Source: Paenibacillus cookii
GTDB lineage: Bacteria; Bacillota; Bacilli; Paenibacillales; Paenibacillaceae
Direction of reading: 5' to 3'
Assembly (NCBI RefSeq): GCF_018333375.1
Contig: NZ_BORW01000024.1
Span: 17,233 to 81,232, forward strand
DNA: 64,000 nucleotides
Both the position numbers and the translations under genes were made by a program. The notes under the pieces were generated by a model. That model was not told where the DNA came from. It worked only from the letters and a program-made list of their open reading frames with translations, and did not search any database. Of the stretch, positions 52,148 through 60,255 are shown one piece after another. How positions within the stretch are numbered: position 1 is the first letter of the stretch; each line of letters opens with the position of its first letter.

Positions 52148-52555
52148 TCATAAAAACGCCTCGGGGTATATGAGCTCTCCCTGGATCCGGCCGAGCGCGC
52201 CGTCCTGCAGCTCACAAACCATAAAGACATCATCGGGAACGTCAAATTGCTTTAATTCGAGACCGAAGGGGCGAGCCGGCTTAAAGCCGAATTTCGGATA
52301 ATACGCCGGATGGCCGATTAACAGCACGAGCTCATAGCCCATCTGCCGGCAGCGTTCCACACCTTCCTGGATCAAAAGCCCGCCGATTCCTTGTTTCTGA
52401 TGTTTCGGGTCGACGGCGAGCGGAGCCAGCGCAATCACGCCGGTCTGTTGGTCCCCGTTGACAACCTTTGCCTTGCTTAATAAAATATGGCCGACGATCT
52501 CACCGTTTTGCTCGGCATCCGCCCGCGTTTCCGTTCGAACAGTTACGGTTGGCAT
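52148..52555 (-). CDS. GNAT acetyltransferase with internal deletion
   Basis: 135 residues. Begins MPTVTVRTETRADAEQNGEI and continues VGHILLSKAKVVNG, APLAVDPKHQKQGIGGLLIQ (acetyl-CoA loop), GHPAYYPKFGFKPA, typical of YhbS-like GNATs. In those proteins about 45 residues (helices 1-2 and strand 2, the V-Y-x-V-N-x-x-A-F region) lie between R-x-E-x-x-A-D and A-E-x-x-G-x-I-V-G-H; here they are absent without frame loss. AAGGAG lies 10 nt before the ATG. It may be non-functional. Confidence 0.75.
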   Translation of the reverse strand: MPTVTVRTETRADAEQNGEIVGHILLSKAKVVNGDQQTGVIALAPLAVDPKHQKQGIGGLLIQEGVERCRQMGYELVLLIGHPAYYPKFGFKPARPFGLELKQFDVPDDVFMVCELQDGALGRIQGELIYPEAFL

Positions 52556-52647
52556 CCCTATGTTTCTCCTTCTCTTTTTGCGCGCTATCATTTCAGAAAA
52601 TAAAACGGCCCGGCCTGGATCCATCTCCCTCCGACCGGGTCTCGTAG

Positions 52648-53157
52648 TCACTCCATGCTGCCGATCAACTCGCGCAACACCGTTTTGCTTTCCTCGTCCT
52701 TCGGGCGCGGCATTCTGCCGATCTCCCGATACACTTCTTTTTCTTCGAGAAGCTGCCGGGGATGAAGGACGCGTGCCGAGATGCCGCCAAGGCTGAACGT
52801 CTCGGTCTGCAGCGCATCCGTCCGCCATACCCATTCGGGGAGTCCGTTCAAGATGATATGGCCGTCCTCCGTATAGGTCACGTAACAAATCTGGACATCG
52901 GTTTCATTTTTCCGAAAATCCGTCTGTCTTCCGCTGATCGGGAATTTTTCATAACCGGCATCGGCAAGTCTCTGCTCCAGCAGATCCCGGCATTCAACGA
53001 AAGCCACTAGGTCAAGATCCTCATGGGGACGCGTAATGCTGCCCAGCAAAAAGTCGATGGCCCAACCTCCGCGAAGCCAAAACGGCCGGTCCAAAGCACA
53101 AAAGATGGCGGCGATCTCGCGCAAAATTTCCAGCTGGGCTTTTGATTTATCGTCCAT
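52648..53157 (-). CDS. Nucleotidyltransferase (lincosamide/aminoglycoside-type)
   Basis: 169 residues. WLRGGWAIDFLLGSITRPHE followed by DLDLVAF is the Pol-beta-like active site of LnuA/ANT(2'')-type enzymes (G-G-x-A-I-D ... R-x-H-x-D-x-D). These adenylate antibiotics; the drug, if any, is unknown. ATG at 53157 has only a weak site (GCGGGAAA). First of a leftward group with the shortened GNAT, the anchored hypothetical and the signal-peptidase-like gene. The 230 nt upstream (53158-53385) hold no gene I can support. Confidence 0.82.
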   Translation of the reverse strand: MDDKSKAQLEILREIAAIFCALDRPFWLRGGWAIDFLLGSITRPHEDLDLVAFVECRDLLEQRLADAGYEKFPISGRQTDFRKNETDVQICYVTYTEDGHIILNGLPEWVWRTDALQTETFSLGGISARVLHPRQLLEEKEVYREIGRMPRPKDEESKTVLRELIGSME

Positions 53158-53385
53158 TTTCCCGCTTGGGTCAAAAGCCGAACCGCTATGTTCATGTATT
53201 AACGGCAGAAGGACCGCCCCCTTTCTTTCTTACCTAATATTATACTTGGTGTACGCTGGGGGATAAAGACACTTTCACAAGATGCTTCCATGCGGTTCAT
53301 TTGGGAAACGCAGCCTTCAGGCCGGCTATGAAAATGCCCGTGCGAAATATCTGAAACGCGTTCATACGCGACGTTTTTGATGGCC

Positions 53386-54390
53386 TTACGGCTTCACGAT
53401 CGACAATGCCGCCTCATGCAAAATCGGCCGCAGATGCCTCAATTCGTTATGCTCCCTGCCCAAATGCACCCCGTTCGTCAAAAATACGACGGTCATCTCG
53501 TCTACCGGATTGATCCACATGCTCGTCCCCGTAAATCCCGTATGCCCAAAGCTGCCTTCCGGCCAATTCGGGCCGCATGACAGCCCTTCATCCGAGGCGC
53601 CCTGCACCTGCCACCCCAGCCCTCGTCCCTGAAAAACAGGCTTCAAGCATGCATCCACCGTCTCTTTGGAAAGCAGGGAATACCGTTCGGGGTAAAGCCA
53701 TATTTTCGCATACCGGGCCAAATCCTCCGCCGTCGAAAACAAGCCCGCGCTGCCGGCGACGCCCCCGAGGCGGTAGCAGGTTTCGTCATGCACTTCCCCG
53801 AGGATGTACTTTTGGCCGTCCCACTCGGTTGGGGCGATCCGGTCCCGTAAGGTTTCCGGCGGGTTAAAATAACTGTCTTTCATGCCAAGCGGTTCAAAAA
53901 CATGCTCCCTGGCCCATTCGTCCAGCGGCTGCTGCGTCAACCGGGAAACGATCCAACCGATCAAAATCATGCCGATATCACTGTAATTCACACGCTCGCC
54001 GGGGCGGGATTCAAGCTCCAGCTCGAAAATTTGCCGGATGTCCAATGGTTTGTAACGATCTTTGAAATCCGGAACGCCGGAAGGCAATCCCGAAACATGT
54101 TTTAGACAGTGCTCGATGGTCACATCCGGATGGCGAAACTCCGGGATATACGTTTGGATCGGGTCCTGAAGCGAAACCCGCCCCGACTGGACCAGCGTCA
54201 TGATCGCCGGCAGCGTCGCCGCCACCTTCGTTAGCGAGGCCACGTCAAAAATCGTATCCCGCGAGGCTGTTCCGTAAGCGGCTTGCCATTGAAGCTTGTC
54301 TTTGACCTGAATGTCAATGACCGCGCCGGGTATTTTGTTCTCCGCCACCCAACCTTCGATGAATTGATGCACGTTCTCGATTCCTTTCAT
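53386..54390 (-). CDS. Serine hydrolase (class C beta-lactamase family)
   Basis: 334 residues, no signal peptide visible. S-x-x-K motif DVASLTKVAAT (near residue 52), Y-S-D in VNYSDIGMILIGW (in place of Y-x-N) and H-T-G in FGHTGFTGTS. Such enzymes are esterases, D-aminopeptidases or related transacylases rather than true beta-lactamases. ATG at 54390 is preferred with GGTGG upstream; an ATG six codons earlier lacks a site. Monocistronic. Confidence 0.87.
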   Translation of the reverse strand: MKGIENVHQFIEGWVAENKIPGAVIDIQVKDKLQWQAAYGTASRDTIFDVASLTKVAATLPAIMTLVQSGRVSLQDPIQTYIPEFRHPDVTIEHCLKHVSGLPSGVPDFKDRYKPLDIRQIFELELESRPGERVNYSDIGMILIGWIVSRLTQQPLDEWAREHVFEPLGMKDSYFNPPETLRDRIAPTEWDGQKYILGEVHDETCYRLGGVAGSAGLFSTAEDLARYAKIWLYPERYSLLSKETVDACLKPVFQGRGLGWQVQGASDEGLSCGPNWPEGSFGHTGFTGTSMWINPVDEMTVVFLTNGVHLGREHNELRHLRPILHEAALSIVKP

Positions 54391-54481
54391 ATCGCCACCG
54401 TCTTCCATTCGAGATTCGAATCTTTTTGATCATGTCCATAAGCCGTGCATTCGGGGTATTCAGAACCCCTCTTACATATCA

Positions 54482-55033
54482 TTAGGAACGCGCCCGAAAT
54501 TCCTCTTCCAAAAGCGCCATCAAAATCATGTCATGAAACCGGCCATCAAGATAAAGCGCATCCCGCTTCACGCCTTCCCGGCTAAAACCCAGCTTCTCAT
54601 ACACATGAACGGCCCTCGGATTAAACGCATACACTCCGAGCTCGATCCGGTGCAGGTTCAAATCTTCAAAACCGTGCCTGAGCATCAACCGCATCGCTTC
54701 CGAACCGTACCCTCGATCGCTGTGGCGCCCGGAAACCATGATGCGTATGTTGGCGCAGCGATTGACCGGATCGATTTCGTTCAGAACGACCTCCCCGATC
54801 AATTCATCCGTTTCCTTTAAGGCGATCATCAAATCGACGCGATCCTCGTGAACGCGGCCGATCTTTTGCAGCCATGCCGACGTGGATTCCTTGGTGAAAC
54901 GCTCCTGCGTTCCGGTCAATCTCATCGCCTCAGGCTCCTGCAATAGCCCGAAATAAGCATCCAATTCGTTTTCCCGTACGGGTCGAAGCAGGATACGTTC
55001 CCCGGTCAATCGGGTTTCAAGCAGCCCTTCCAT
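54482..55033 (-). CDS. GNAT acetyltransferase (RimJ/SpeG-like)
   Basis: 183 residues. TRLTGERILLRPVRENELDA start, ALKETDELIGEVVLNEID core, MVSGRHSDRGYGSEAMRLML (acetyl-CoA loop) and VYAFNPRAVHVYEKLGF motif B. These acetylate ribosomal-protein N-termini, spermidine or drugs; which is unknown here. ATG at 55033 follows GGAGGGGA. Divergent from the truncated exporter gene at 55147. Confidence 0.9.
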   Translation of the reverse strand: MEGLLETRLTGERILLRPVRENELDAYFGLLQEPEAMRLTGTQERFTKESTSAWLQKIGRVHEDRVDLMIALKETDELIGEVVLNEIDPVNRCANIRIMVSGRHSDRGYGSEAMRLMLRHGFEDLNLHRIELGVYAFNPRAVHVYEKLGFSREGVKRDALYLDGRFHDMILMALLEEEFRARS

Positions 55034-55146
55034 CCCTTATCCCCTCCAGCTTGCAAAATGTTCTTCAAAAGAACGATGCCGGCGAATGATCGGTTTCCAT
55101 CTGCGGCAACAATAACCTAAACAATTATAAAACGGAGTCCAGCCTA

Positions 55147-55785
55147 GTGAAAAGCAAATTAACGGATATCATTAAAAATAATGGCACGGTATGGAAAATG
55201 CCGTTAGCTGCGGCGCTGTCATGGGAAGCCGCCGAATGGGCCGGGTCCAACCATCCTTACTTGGCCCCGCTGACGGCTATCTTATGTTTTCAAATTACGG
55301 TCAGCCAATCCCTGCGATTTGCCTGGCAGCGTATCATCGGAACGATCGCTGGCGTTGCGGCGACCGCATGCATCACGCCTTATGTCGGCTTAAGCGGATG
55401 GAGCATCGGGCTGTTGGTGCTGCTTGGGGCCGCCATCGTCAAGAGGCTGAACAGGGATCATGCCTTGACGGTCCAAATTGCGCTCAGCATTTTGCTGGTA
55501 TTGTATTTTCAAAGCAAAATGCCGAGCTATCCCTTTTACCGCGTGCGCGATACCGTGGTGGGTGCCGTCGTTGCGGTTCTTATTCACGCGCTGTTGTTTC
55601 CTCCCGATTCCATCCCGACGGCCAAACAAAAAATGACGCGTTTTGCGGAGCGTTTAACCCGCCAATTTTATCAAACGGCCGACTGGGTACGGCATGGCTG
55701 CCCGGCAAGCCAAGGAAAAACGGTGGAAGCCAAGCTGCAGACCATGTTTCAATTCCAGGGTAAGTTGCGAGACGTTCGTGGATAA
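55147..55785 (+). pseudogene. FUSC/aromatic acid exporter family protein, 3'-truncated
   Basis: The first about 200 codons match the N-terminal membrane region of ArAE_1/YgaE-like exporters: WKMPLAAALSWEAAEW, HPYLAPLTAILCFQITVSQS, the RIIGTIAGV segment and four or five helices, then the start of the cytoplasmic tail (TRFAERLTRQFYQTADWVRH). Homology ends about 55755 and the frame stops ten codons later; normal members are over 300 residues. At that point a xanthine dehydrogenase fragment begins on the other strand, so the end was lost by a rearrangement. Confidence 0.75.
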
Positions 55786-56200
55786 GCGGGGCGTCTTTGG
55801 GGTAGGCTTGGCTCGGGGAATGTACGATGGGCAGAGGTTCATATTCGGCTTGAATCCGCAAAGCGGCCATTTGGGCGACATATTCCGAGTCGGCGACGAC
55901 CAAAGCCACCGGCTCGCCGTAATATCTGACTTTGTCGATGGCGAGCGGCGGCCGGTCTTCGAGCGGAGACCCGGTCAACACCGGAAAATGCCGCCCTGTC
56001 ACGACCGCTCGTACGCCGGGAATGCTTAAGGCCTGCGAGGTATCGATCGAGTTGATTTTGGCATGGGCATGGGGACTGACCGCGAGTTTCGCATACAACA
56101 TCCCCGGTCTTGCGATATCGTTCACATAACGGGCCGTTCCGGTCGCTTTTTGCCATGATTCCTTTCTCGGAACGGTTTTTCCGATTGCTGAACCGCTCAT
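55750..56200 (-). pseudogene. Xanthine dehydrogenase molybdenum subunit, N-terminal fragment
   Basis: ATG at 56200 with AGGAGGGG upstream opens a frame with the aldehyde oxidase/xanthine dehydrogenase a/b hammerhead domain: ESWQKATGTARYVNDIARPG, GMLYAKLAVSPHAHAKI, VRYYGEPVALVVADSEYVAQ. Only about 150 residues remain; the molybdopterin-binding part (600 residues) is missing. Homology stops near 55760, where the exporter gene is broken too. No other molybdenum enzyme genes are nearby. Confidence 0.78.
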
Positions 56201-56330
56201 GGCTCCCCTCCTTGGACCTTGAATGGGCGTATAAATTCATTTTCCACAGCTATGTATATGGGAAACGAGTGGCCGATATATCTGAATGATTGGGGGATGT
56301 TCCTTTCCGGACGCGGTGCCGGCAGGAGTT

Positions 56331-56765
56331 CTACAGCAGTTTCCTGAATCCTTCGACCTGTTCGTCGCGGTAACCGAGCTTCTCGTAAAACCGGTGCGCT
56401 TCCTTGCGCTGTTCGCCCGACACGAAAATGATATAACCGCAATCATGGTCCCTCGCGATTTGCTCGATGGCTTCCATCAGCTTCTTTCCGATGCCCTGCC
56501 TGCGAATGCGGCTTGAAACGATGACGTTTTCGATGACCATAAACGGTTTGCAGCTTCCGACAAAGTCGAGGCATATGATCCCCATCAGCGATCCGGCGAG
56601 CTCCCCTTCATGGAACGCGCCCAAAATATGATAGTTTCCGCTGCTTTCGGCGCTTCGGAAAACCTGAAGCATCCTGTCCCCGTTCGTCGGAATTCCCATC
56701 AGTTCTTCGTAGAGCCGGGCAAGCGCCGGAAGATCGGATTCGGCAATGTGTCTAATGTCTGTCAT
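56331..56765 (-). CDS. GNAT-family N-acetyltransferase
   Basis: 144 residues. MTDIRHIAESDLPALARLYE start, VIENVIVSSRIRRQGIGKKL acetyl-CoA loop (R-R-Q-G-I-G-K), and QRKEAHRFYEKLGYRDEQVE motif B. Overlaps the 2H phosphoesterase stop by 4 nt (ATGA), so translation is coupled. Acceptor unknown. Confidence 0.9.
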   Translation of the reverse strand: MTDIRHIAESDLPALARLYEELMGIPTNGDRMLQVFRSAESSGNYHILGAFHEGELAGSLMGIICLDFVGSCKPFMVIENVIVSSRIRRQGIGKKLMEAIEQIARDHDCGYIIFVSGEQRKEAHRFYEKLGYRDEQVEGFRKLL

Positions 56766-57181
56766 GATGTCTTCCCTGCTTTCTGTCTTTTGTTTTCGTA
56801 AAATCTTGCTTGTCTTCTTCCTACATGAAGATTCATATCAACGGCTTCGTCCGCATACCGGCTAAAATACCGATGATGTTCGGCGTGAAATTTCAGCAGC
56901 TCGGCGGCCGGATTGGGGGCCAGAAAAAGCGTCCCCGACCCGATAAACGTACCCAGCATGCCGAAGTTTAACGAAAAGCCCGCCCTTGCGTTGTAAAAAC
57001 GATCAAACATGTCCATGAACTCGGCCTCATCCAGATTCGAATAATCCGCAAGCGTCAAATGCGGCCGCCGGTTCGGGACCTCATCCACGTATCCCGAGAT
57101 GCCCCGATCACGCATTTCTTCCCAGATCCGTTTCAGCGCTTGTTCCGTCTGTTGATCGAAGCGGAGAACGACGGCATACAT
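56762..57181 (-). CDS. 2H phosphoesterase (2'-5' RNA ligase-like), C-terminally short
   Basis: 139 residues. Contains the first H-x-T motif, RRPHLTLADYSNLDE (residue about 41), the F-x-L-x-F-G-x-L-G-x-F strand and the HAEHHRYFSRYADEA helix. The second H-x-T that completes the active site normally follows (W-x-P-H-C-T); here it is replaced by MNLHVGRRQARF and a lysine-rich tail. The gene has probably lost its 3' end by a deletion, and function is doubtful. It is 24 nt after the DUF6508-type gene and overlaps the GNAT start. Confidence 0.72.
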   Translation of the reverse strand: MYAVVLRFDQQTEQALKRIWEEMRDRGISGYVDEVPNRRPHLTLADYSNLDEAEFMDMFDRFYNARAGFSLNFGMLGTFIGSGTLFLAPNPAAELLKFHAEHHRYFSRYADEAVDMNLHVGRRQARFYENKRQKAGKTS

Positions 57182-57205
57182 ATCGGATTCGCACCTTTCC
57201 CTGGC

Positions 57206-57607
57206 TTACTCCTGCATCTCTTCCCGAAGCATTTTCAGCCTTTTTAGAATTTGCGTCATTTTGCCGTTTTCAAGGACTCGTATCCATACCCCTTCCGTAA
57301 ATCGGTCCCCGCGCACGTAACTTGTGACAAGTTTTCTTAGCGTCTCCAGATCCGCCTGCATCAAATGGTCTTCGATGTCCCGGTCGATATCTCGATAGAT
57401 TTCATGCTCCGCGACCCACGAACTCCAATCGAATACCATCATGAAACCCGTGTTGGACAGCTCTTGCACAAAATTCCGGACAACCTCCGTTTCAAAGCGG
57501 TAACGTCCGGACACAGCAGACAACGGCTGGTTCGGATCTTGAAGAACATTCAAAAAAGGAAGCAGCCGATCCAGCTCCCCGGACGTGATCGTTGCATCAT
57601 AGGGCAT
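57206..57607 (-). CDS. DUF6508-like protein
   Basis: 133 residues, soluble, function unknown. The segment FMMVFDWSSWVAEHEIYRDI followed by ADLETLRKLVTSYVRGDRFT is the conserved core of a small family I recall as DUF6508 (F-D-W-x-x-W, then L-E-T-L-R-K-L-x-T-x-x-x-R-x-D-R-F). First of three coupled leftward genes with the 2H and GNAT genes. Confidence 0.7.
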   Translation of the reverse strand: MPYDATITSGELDRLLPFLNVLQDPNQPLSAVSGRYRFETEVVRNFVQELSNTGFMMVFDWSSWVAEHEIYRDIDRDIEDHLMQADLETLRKLVTSYVRGDRFTEGVWIRVLENGKMTQILKRLKMLREEMQE

Positions 57608-57649
57608 AACATTTCCTCCAGTCTAAGTCATCGTTTGGAAGCACGACAT

Positions 57650-57958
57650 TTACTGATTCCATACGGTGTACATCAACCAGGCTACAAGCAGGTACACCGG
57701 GACCGACAGCATAACCGAAAGCCATCTTCGCTTCCTTTGGATCAAAATGGCCGAACCTGCGAATAAAAGCGGAAAAGCGAGTCCCCACAAATGAAACCGC
57801 GGCGTCGCAGCCAAATATAAAGCTAATGGAAGCACCAGCACCGCGGCCAGGTAAAGCAAAACACTTTTCCGAAAAATAAGACCGGTCACCGAAAGGATAA
57901 CCGCAGCGAAGATTATCATCCAATAAAAGTTGAAAAAGACCACTGGCTTGCGCTCCAT
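57650..57958 (-). CDS. Hypothetical membrane protein
   Basis: 102 residues with four hydrophobic segments (FYWMIIFAAVILSVTGLIF, LYLAAVLVLPLALYLA, GLAFPLLFAGSAILI, LSVMLSVPVYLLVAWLMY). No family recognised. ATG at 57958; an AAAGG lies 14 nt upstream, so the start is less sure. The last gene of the leftward 60.1-57.6 kb group. Confidence 0.62.
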   Translation of the reverse strand: MERKPVVFFNFYWMIIFAAVILSVTGLIFRKSVLLYLAAVLVLPLALYLAATPRFHLWGLAFPLLFAGSAILIQRKRRWLSVMLSVPVYLLVAWLMYTVWNQ

Positions 57959-58044
57959 TCTTAACGGAAATTACCTTTCTGCTCAGCTTGCCTGCCATTC
58001 TATCCCATGTGCATCCGCGTTGCCATCGTTATAAGGCTTATGGC

Positions 58045-58347
58045 TTAATCCCTGTTTGATTTTTTGCTCCGGAAAATGGAAATGCCGCCGAATCCGCTAA
58101 TCACCGCAATATAGAATCCGACATCATACCACCAACCCGAATTATAAATTTCATATACCCTAATATGGGGTTTAAACAATCCTATAATTAATGAAATAGG
58201 CGCGATCCACCCATGCCAGATTCCCCAGAAAAAACCTGCGGCATGCTGGGGCGTATTCGTGCCGTCTCCGGGGACGCAACCTGTTAAAAGCGAAATCGCG
58301 GCAAACACCAACAAAAGCGCGAATACGTATTTCTTTTTCATTTCCAT
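58045..58347 (-). CDS. Conserved small lipoprotein
   Basis: 100 residues. Lipoprotein signal peptide with lipobox LLTGC (cysteine 24), then GFFWGIWHGWIAPISLIIGLF, a membrane helix, the NSGWWYDVGFYIAVISGFGG helix and a charged tail. I recall similar proteins in many bacteria with no known role. Its start overlaps the end of the GNAT gene by about 10 nt, so the two are coupled. Confidence 0.72.
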   Translation of the reverse strand: MEMKKKYVFALLLVFAAISLLTGCVPGDGTNTPQHAAGFFWGIWHGWIAPISLIIGLFKPHIRVYEIYNSGWWYDVGFYIAVISGFGGISIFRSKKSNRD

Positions 58348-58943
58348 CCCCCTTCGTGAGCCCTGGCGTTCGCTTCATGAATGACGGCATAAAGTTTCAA
58401 ATCTTCGAATTGGCCTTTTACGAGTATATTTTTTCGTAAGACACCCTCGAATTCCATTCCGCATTTTTCCATCACCCGGCTGGAGCCAATGTTAGACAGA
58501 TGACACCGGGCTTCGATCCGCACCAATTGCATCGCCTCGAATCCGAAGCGGATGATTCTTCCCGCTGCTTCGCTCATCAACCCTTTGTTCCAATGCGCCC
58601 TGGAAAGCGCATATGCCAATTCGGCCTTTGCATGCTTGGGATGCCAATACACAAAACCGACCGTGCCGATGACGGCTCCGGTTTCCTTGTCTTCGATCCC
58701 CCATGGCGCGATATCGTTTTGTTCGTACAACCCGAGAACACGATCGACGTACTGCACGGAATCCTCGATCGTCTGATGCGAATACCAGGTGGTGTATTTC
58801 GAAATTTCTTCGTCGGAACAGTAGGCGAACACGTCGCCGGCGTCGTTTGCCGTCAATTTCCTTAATATCAGCCGCTCGGTTTCCAATACCGGGTTGCCGG
58901 GGTTTTGCGGTTGCGGGTGCGGTTGCGGGTGCATGCTCATCAC
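58338..58943 (-). CDS. GNAT acetyltransferase (RimJ-like)
   Basis: 201 residues. A Pro/Gln/His-rich N-terminal tail (HPQPHPQPQNPGNP) precedes LETERLILRKLTANDAGDVF, PWGIEDKETGAVIGTVGF, the HWNKGLMSEAAGRIIRFGFE loop and ARCHLSNIGSSRVMEKCGME. RimJ/RimL-like enzymes acetylate protein N-termini or drugs. It starts 4 nt after the HAD gene and overlaps the lipoprotein gene. Confidence 0.9.
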   Translation of the reverse strand: MMSMHPQPHPQPQNPGNPVLETERLILRKLTANDAGDVFAYCSDEEISKYTTWYSHQTIEDSVQYVDRVLGLYEQNDIAPWGIEDKETGAVIGTVGFVYWHPKHAKAELAYALSRAHWNKGLMSEAAGRIIRFGFEAMQLVRIEARCHLSNIGSSRVMEKCGMEFEGVLRKNILVKGQFEDLKLYAVIHEANARAHEGGWK

Positions 58944-58947
58944 CTTT

Positions 58948-59625
58948 CTACGCTTTGTCGATCAACGCGATGATTTCATCCAAGCTGTCGATCCGATGCT
59001 CAGGTTCGTCCAGATCGCGATGCCAATCCATAAATCCTCTCAGCCAAACGGCCTTTAACCCGGCGCTGGTTGCGCCGAAAACATCGTTCCGCGGATGGTC
59101 GCCGACATACCAGCTATTCTCCGGTTTGGCTTCCAACCGGCTTAAGGCCAGCTCAAATAGGCGTTTATCCGGTTTATGGAACCCCGCTTCGCCCGATACG
59201 ATCACGACGTCGAAATATTCCCGGATTTGCGCCTTGTCGATTTTGGCATGCTGCGCATGCGGCGAACCGTTGGTGATCAGGCCGAGTTTAATGTTTTTCC
59301 GTTTCAGTCGCTCCAAAACGTCCAAGGTTCCGTCCATCAGAACGGTATAATTGTAAAATTCGGCGAACCAATGGTCGAGCAGCTCTTCGGCGGTCGTTTC
59401 CGGATTTTTCAGCGGGAAAGCGGCCAGGCATTCCAGAGCCATTTCCCGTTTGTCGCGGTAGCTGTCCCGATCCGACACCCGCATGAATTCGACGAATTCT
59501 TCTTTTTGCCGGGCATCCCGGACGGATGCGAACCGGTCGATAAAATGCTCCGAATAAGCGCGAAAAGCAAGCTTCCGGTTAATCAACGTGTTGTCGAGGT
59601 CGAAAATAACGGCTTCCGTTTTCAT
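58948..59625 (-). CDS. HAD-superfamily hydrolase
   Basis: 226 residues. Motif I VIFDLDNTLINRKLAF, motif II LITNGSPHAQ, lysine in FHKPDKRLFELAL and motif IV VGDHPRNDVFGATSAG. Subfamily IA, close to YjjG-like pyrimidine nucleotidases and haloacid-dehalogenase-like phosphatases. ATG at 59625 has AAAGGA at 9-nt spacing; the ATG two codons earlier is too close. Located 42 nt after the VOC gene. Confidence 0.9.
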   Translation of the reverse strand: MKTEAVIFDLDNTLINRKLAFRAYSEHFIDRFASVRDARQKEEFVEFMRVSDRDSYRDKREMALECLAAFPLKNPETTAEELLDHWFAEFYNYTVLMDGTLDVLERLKRKNIKLGLITNGSPHAQHAKIDKAQIREYFDVVIVSGEAGFHKPDKRLFELALSRLEAKPENSWYVGDHPRNDVFGATSAGLKAVWLRGFMDWHRDLDEPEHRIDSLDEIIALIDKA

Positions 59626-59667
59626 GGGCATGTTCCTTTCCCTCTTCAAATGGCTGCGTTCAAGCGC

Positions 59668-60063
59668 CTACGAGGGCTCCTGAATACCGGCAATCCTCGG
59701 CTCCGCAGGCTCGTAAAACGCGATTTTATTGCCGAACGGATCGATCACGCAGCACTCCAGGGTCTGCCACGGCGTTTTCTCCAAACCGGGCCTGGAGTAT
59801 CGATACTGCTTGCCGATCAGCTGCCGCTGGAAGGCTTCGATGCCTTTCATTTCGACGCGGATGGCGGCTCCCGGGCTGCAATCCCCGTAATGCTCGCTAA
59901 GATGGATGGTTGCTTGATGCAAGGAGATTTGCGCATACAGCGGCAGGTTCGGTTCGAACCGGTGCCCCCAATCCAGCTTGAAACCGAGGTAATCGATATA
60001 AAATTCTTTTGCTTTCCTTTCGTCGAATATGCGTAAAATCGGAATGATTCCTTGGGCTTGCAC
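59668..60063 (-). CDS. VOC-family protein (bleomycin-resistance type)
   Basis: 131 residues, glyoxalase/bleomycin-resistance/dioxygenase fold. ILRIFDERKAKEFYIDYLGF start, IHLSEHYGDCSPGAAI middle, and LECCVIDPFGNKIAFYEP end, the layout of drug-sequestering glyoxalase superfamily proteins. GTG at 60063 has AGGAGG 8 nt upstream. First gene of the 60.1-57.6 kb group. Confidence 0.87.
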   Translation of the reverse strand: MQAQGIIPILRIFDERKAKEFYIDYLGFKLDWGHRFEPNLPLYAQISLHQATIHLSEHYGDCSPGAAIRVEMKGIEAFQRQLIGKQYRYSRPGLEKTPWQTLECCVIDPFGNKIAFYEPAEPRIAGIQEPS

Positions 60064-60202
60064 GCCAACCGCCTCCTAAATCTTTCGATCTGCAAATCAC
60101 TCTATGTCATCATTGGTTGAATTTATTCTACCAACAAACCACAATTTTCTAAATATCTCAAATTAAATCGGTGGTTGCGAAGTTCATTTTGTCTCTTCCA
60201 TG

Positions 60203-60243
60203 AAAAATCCCCGCCGGTCCAAATGAATCATTCACGGCGGGGA
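60203..60243 (-). terminator. Terminator of the MFS transporter gene
   Basis: Minus strand: TCCCCGCCG and CGGCGGGGA form a 9-bp GC stem with a large loop, followed by five T. About 13 nt after the transporter's stop. Confidence 0.8.
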
Positions 60244-60255
60244 CTGCTTACGCGC

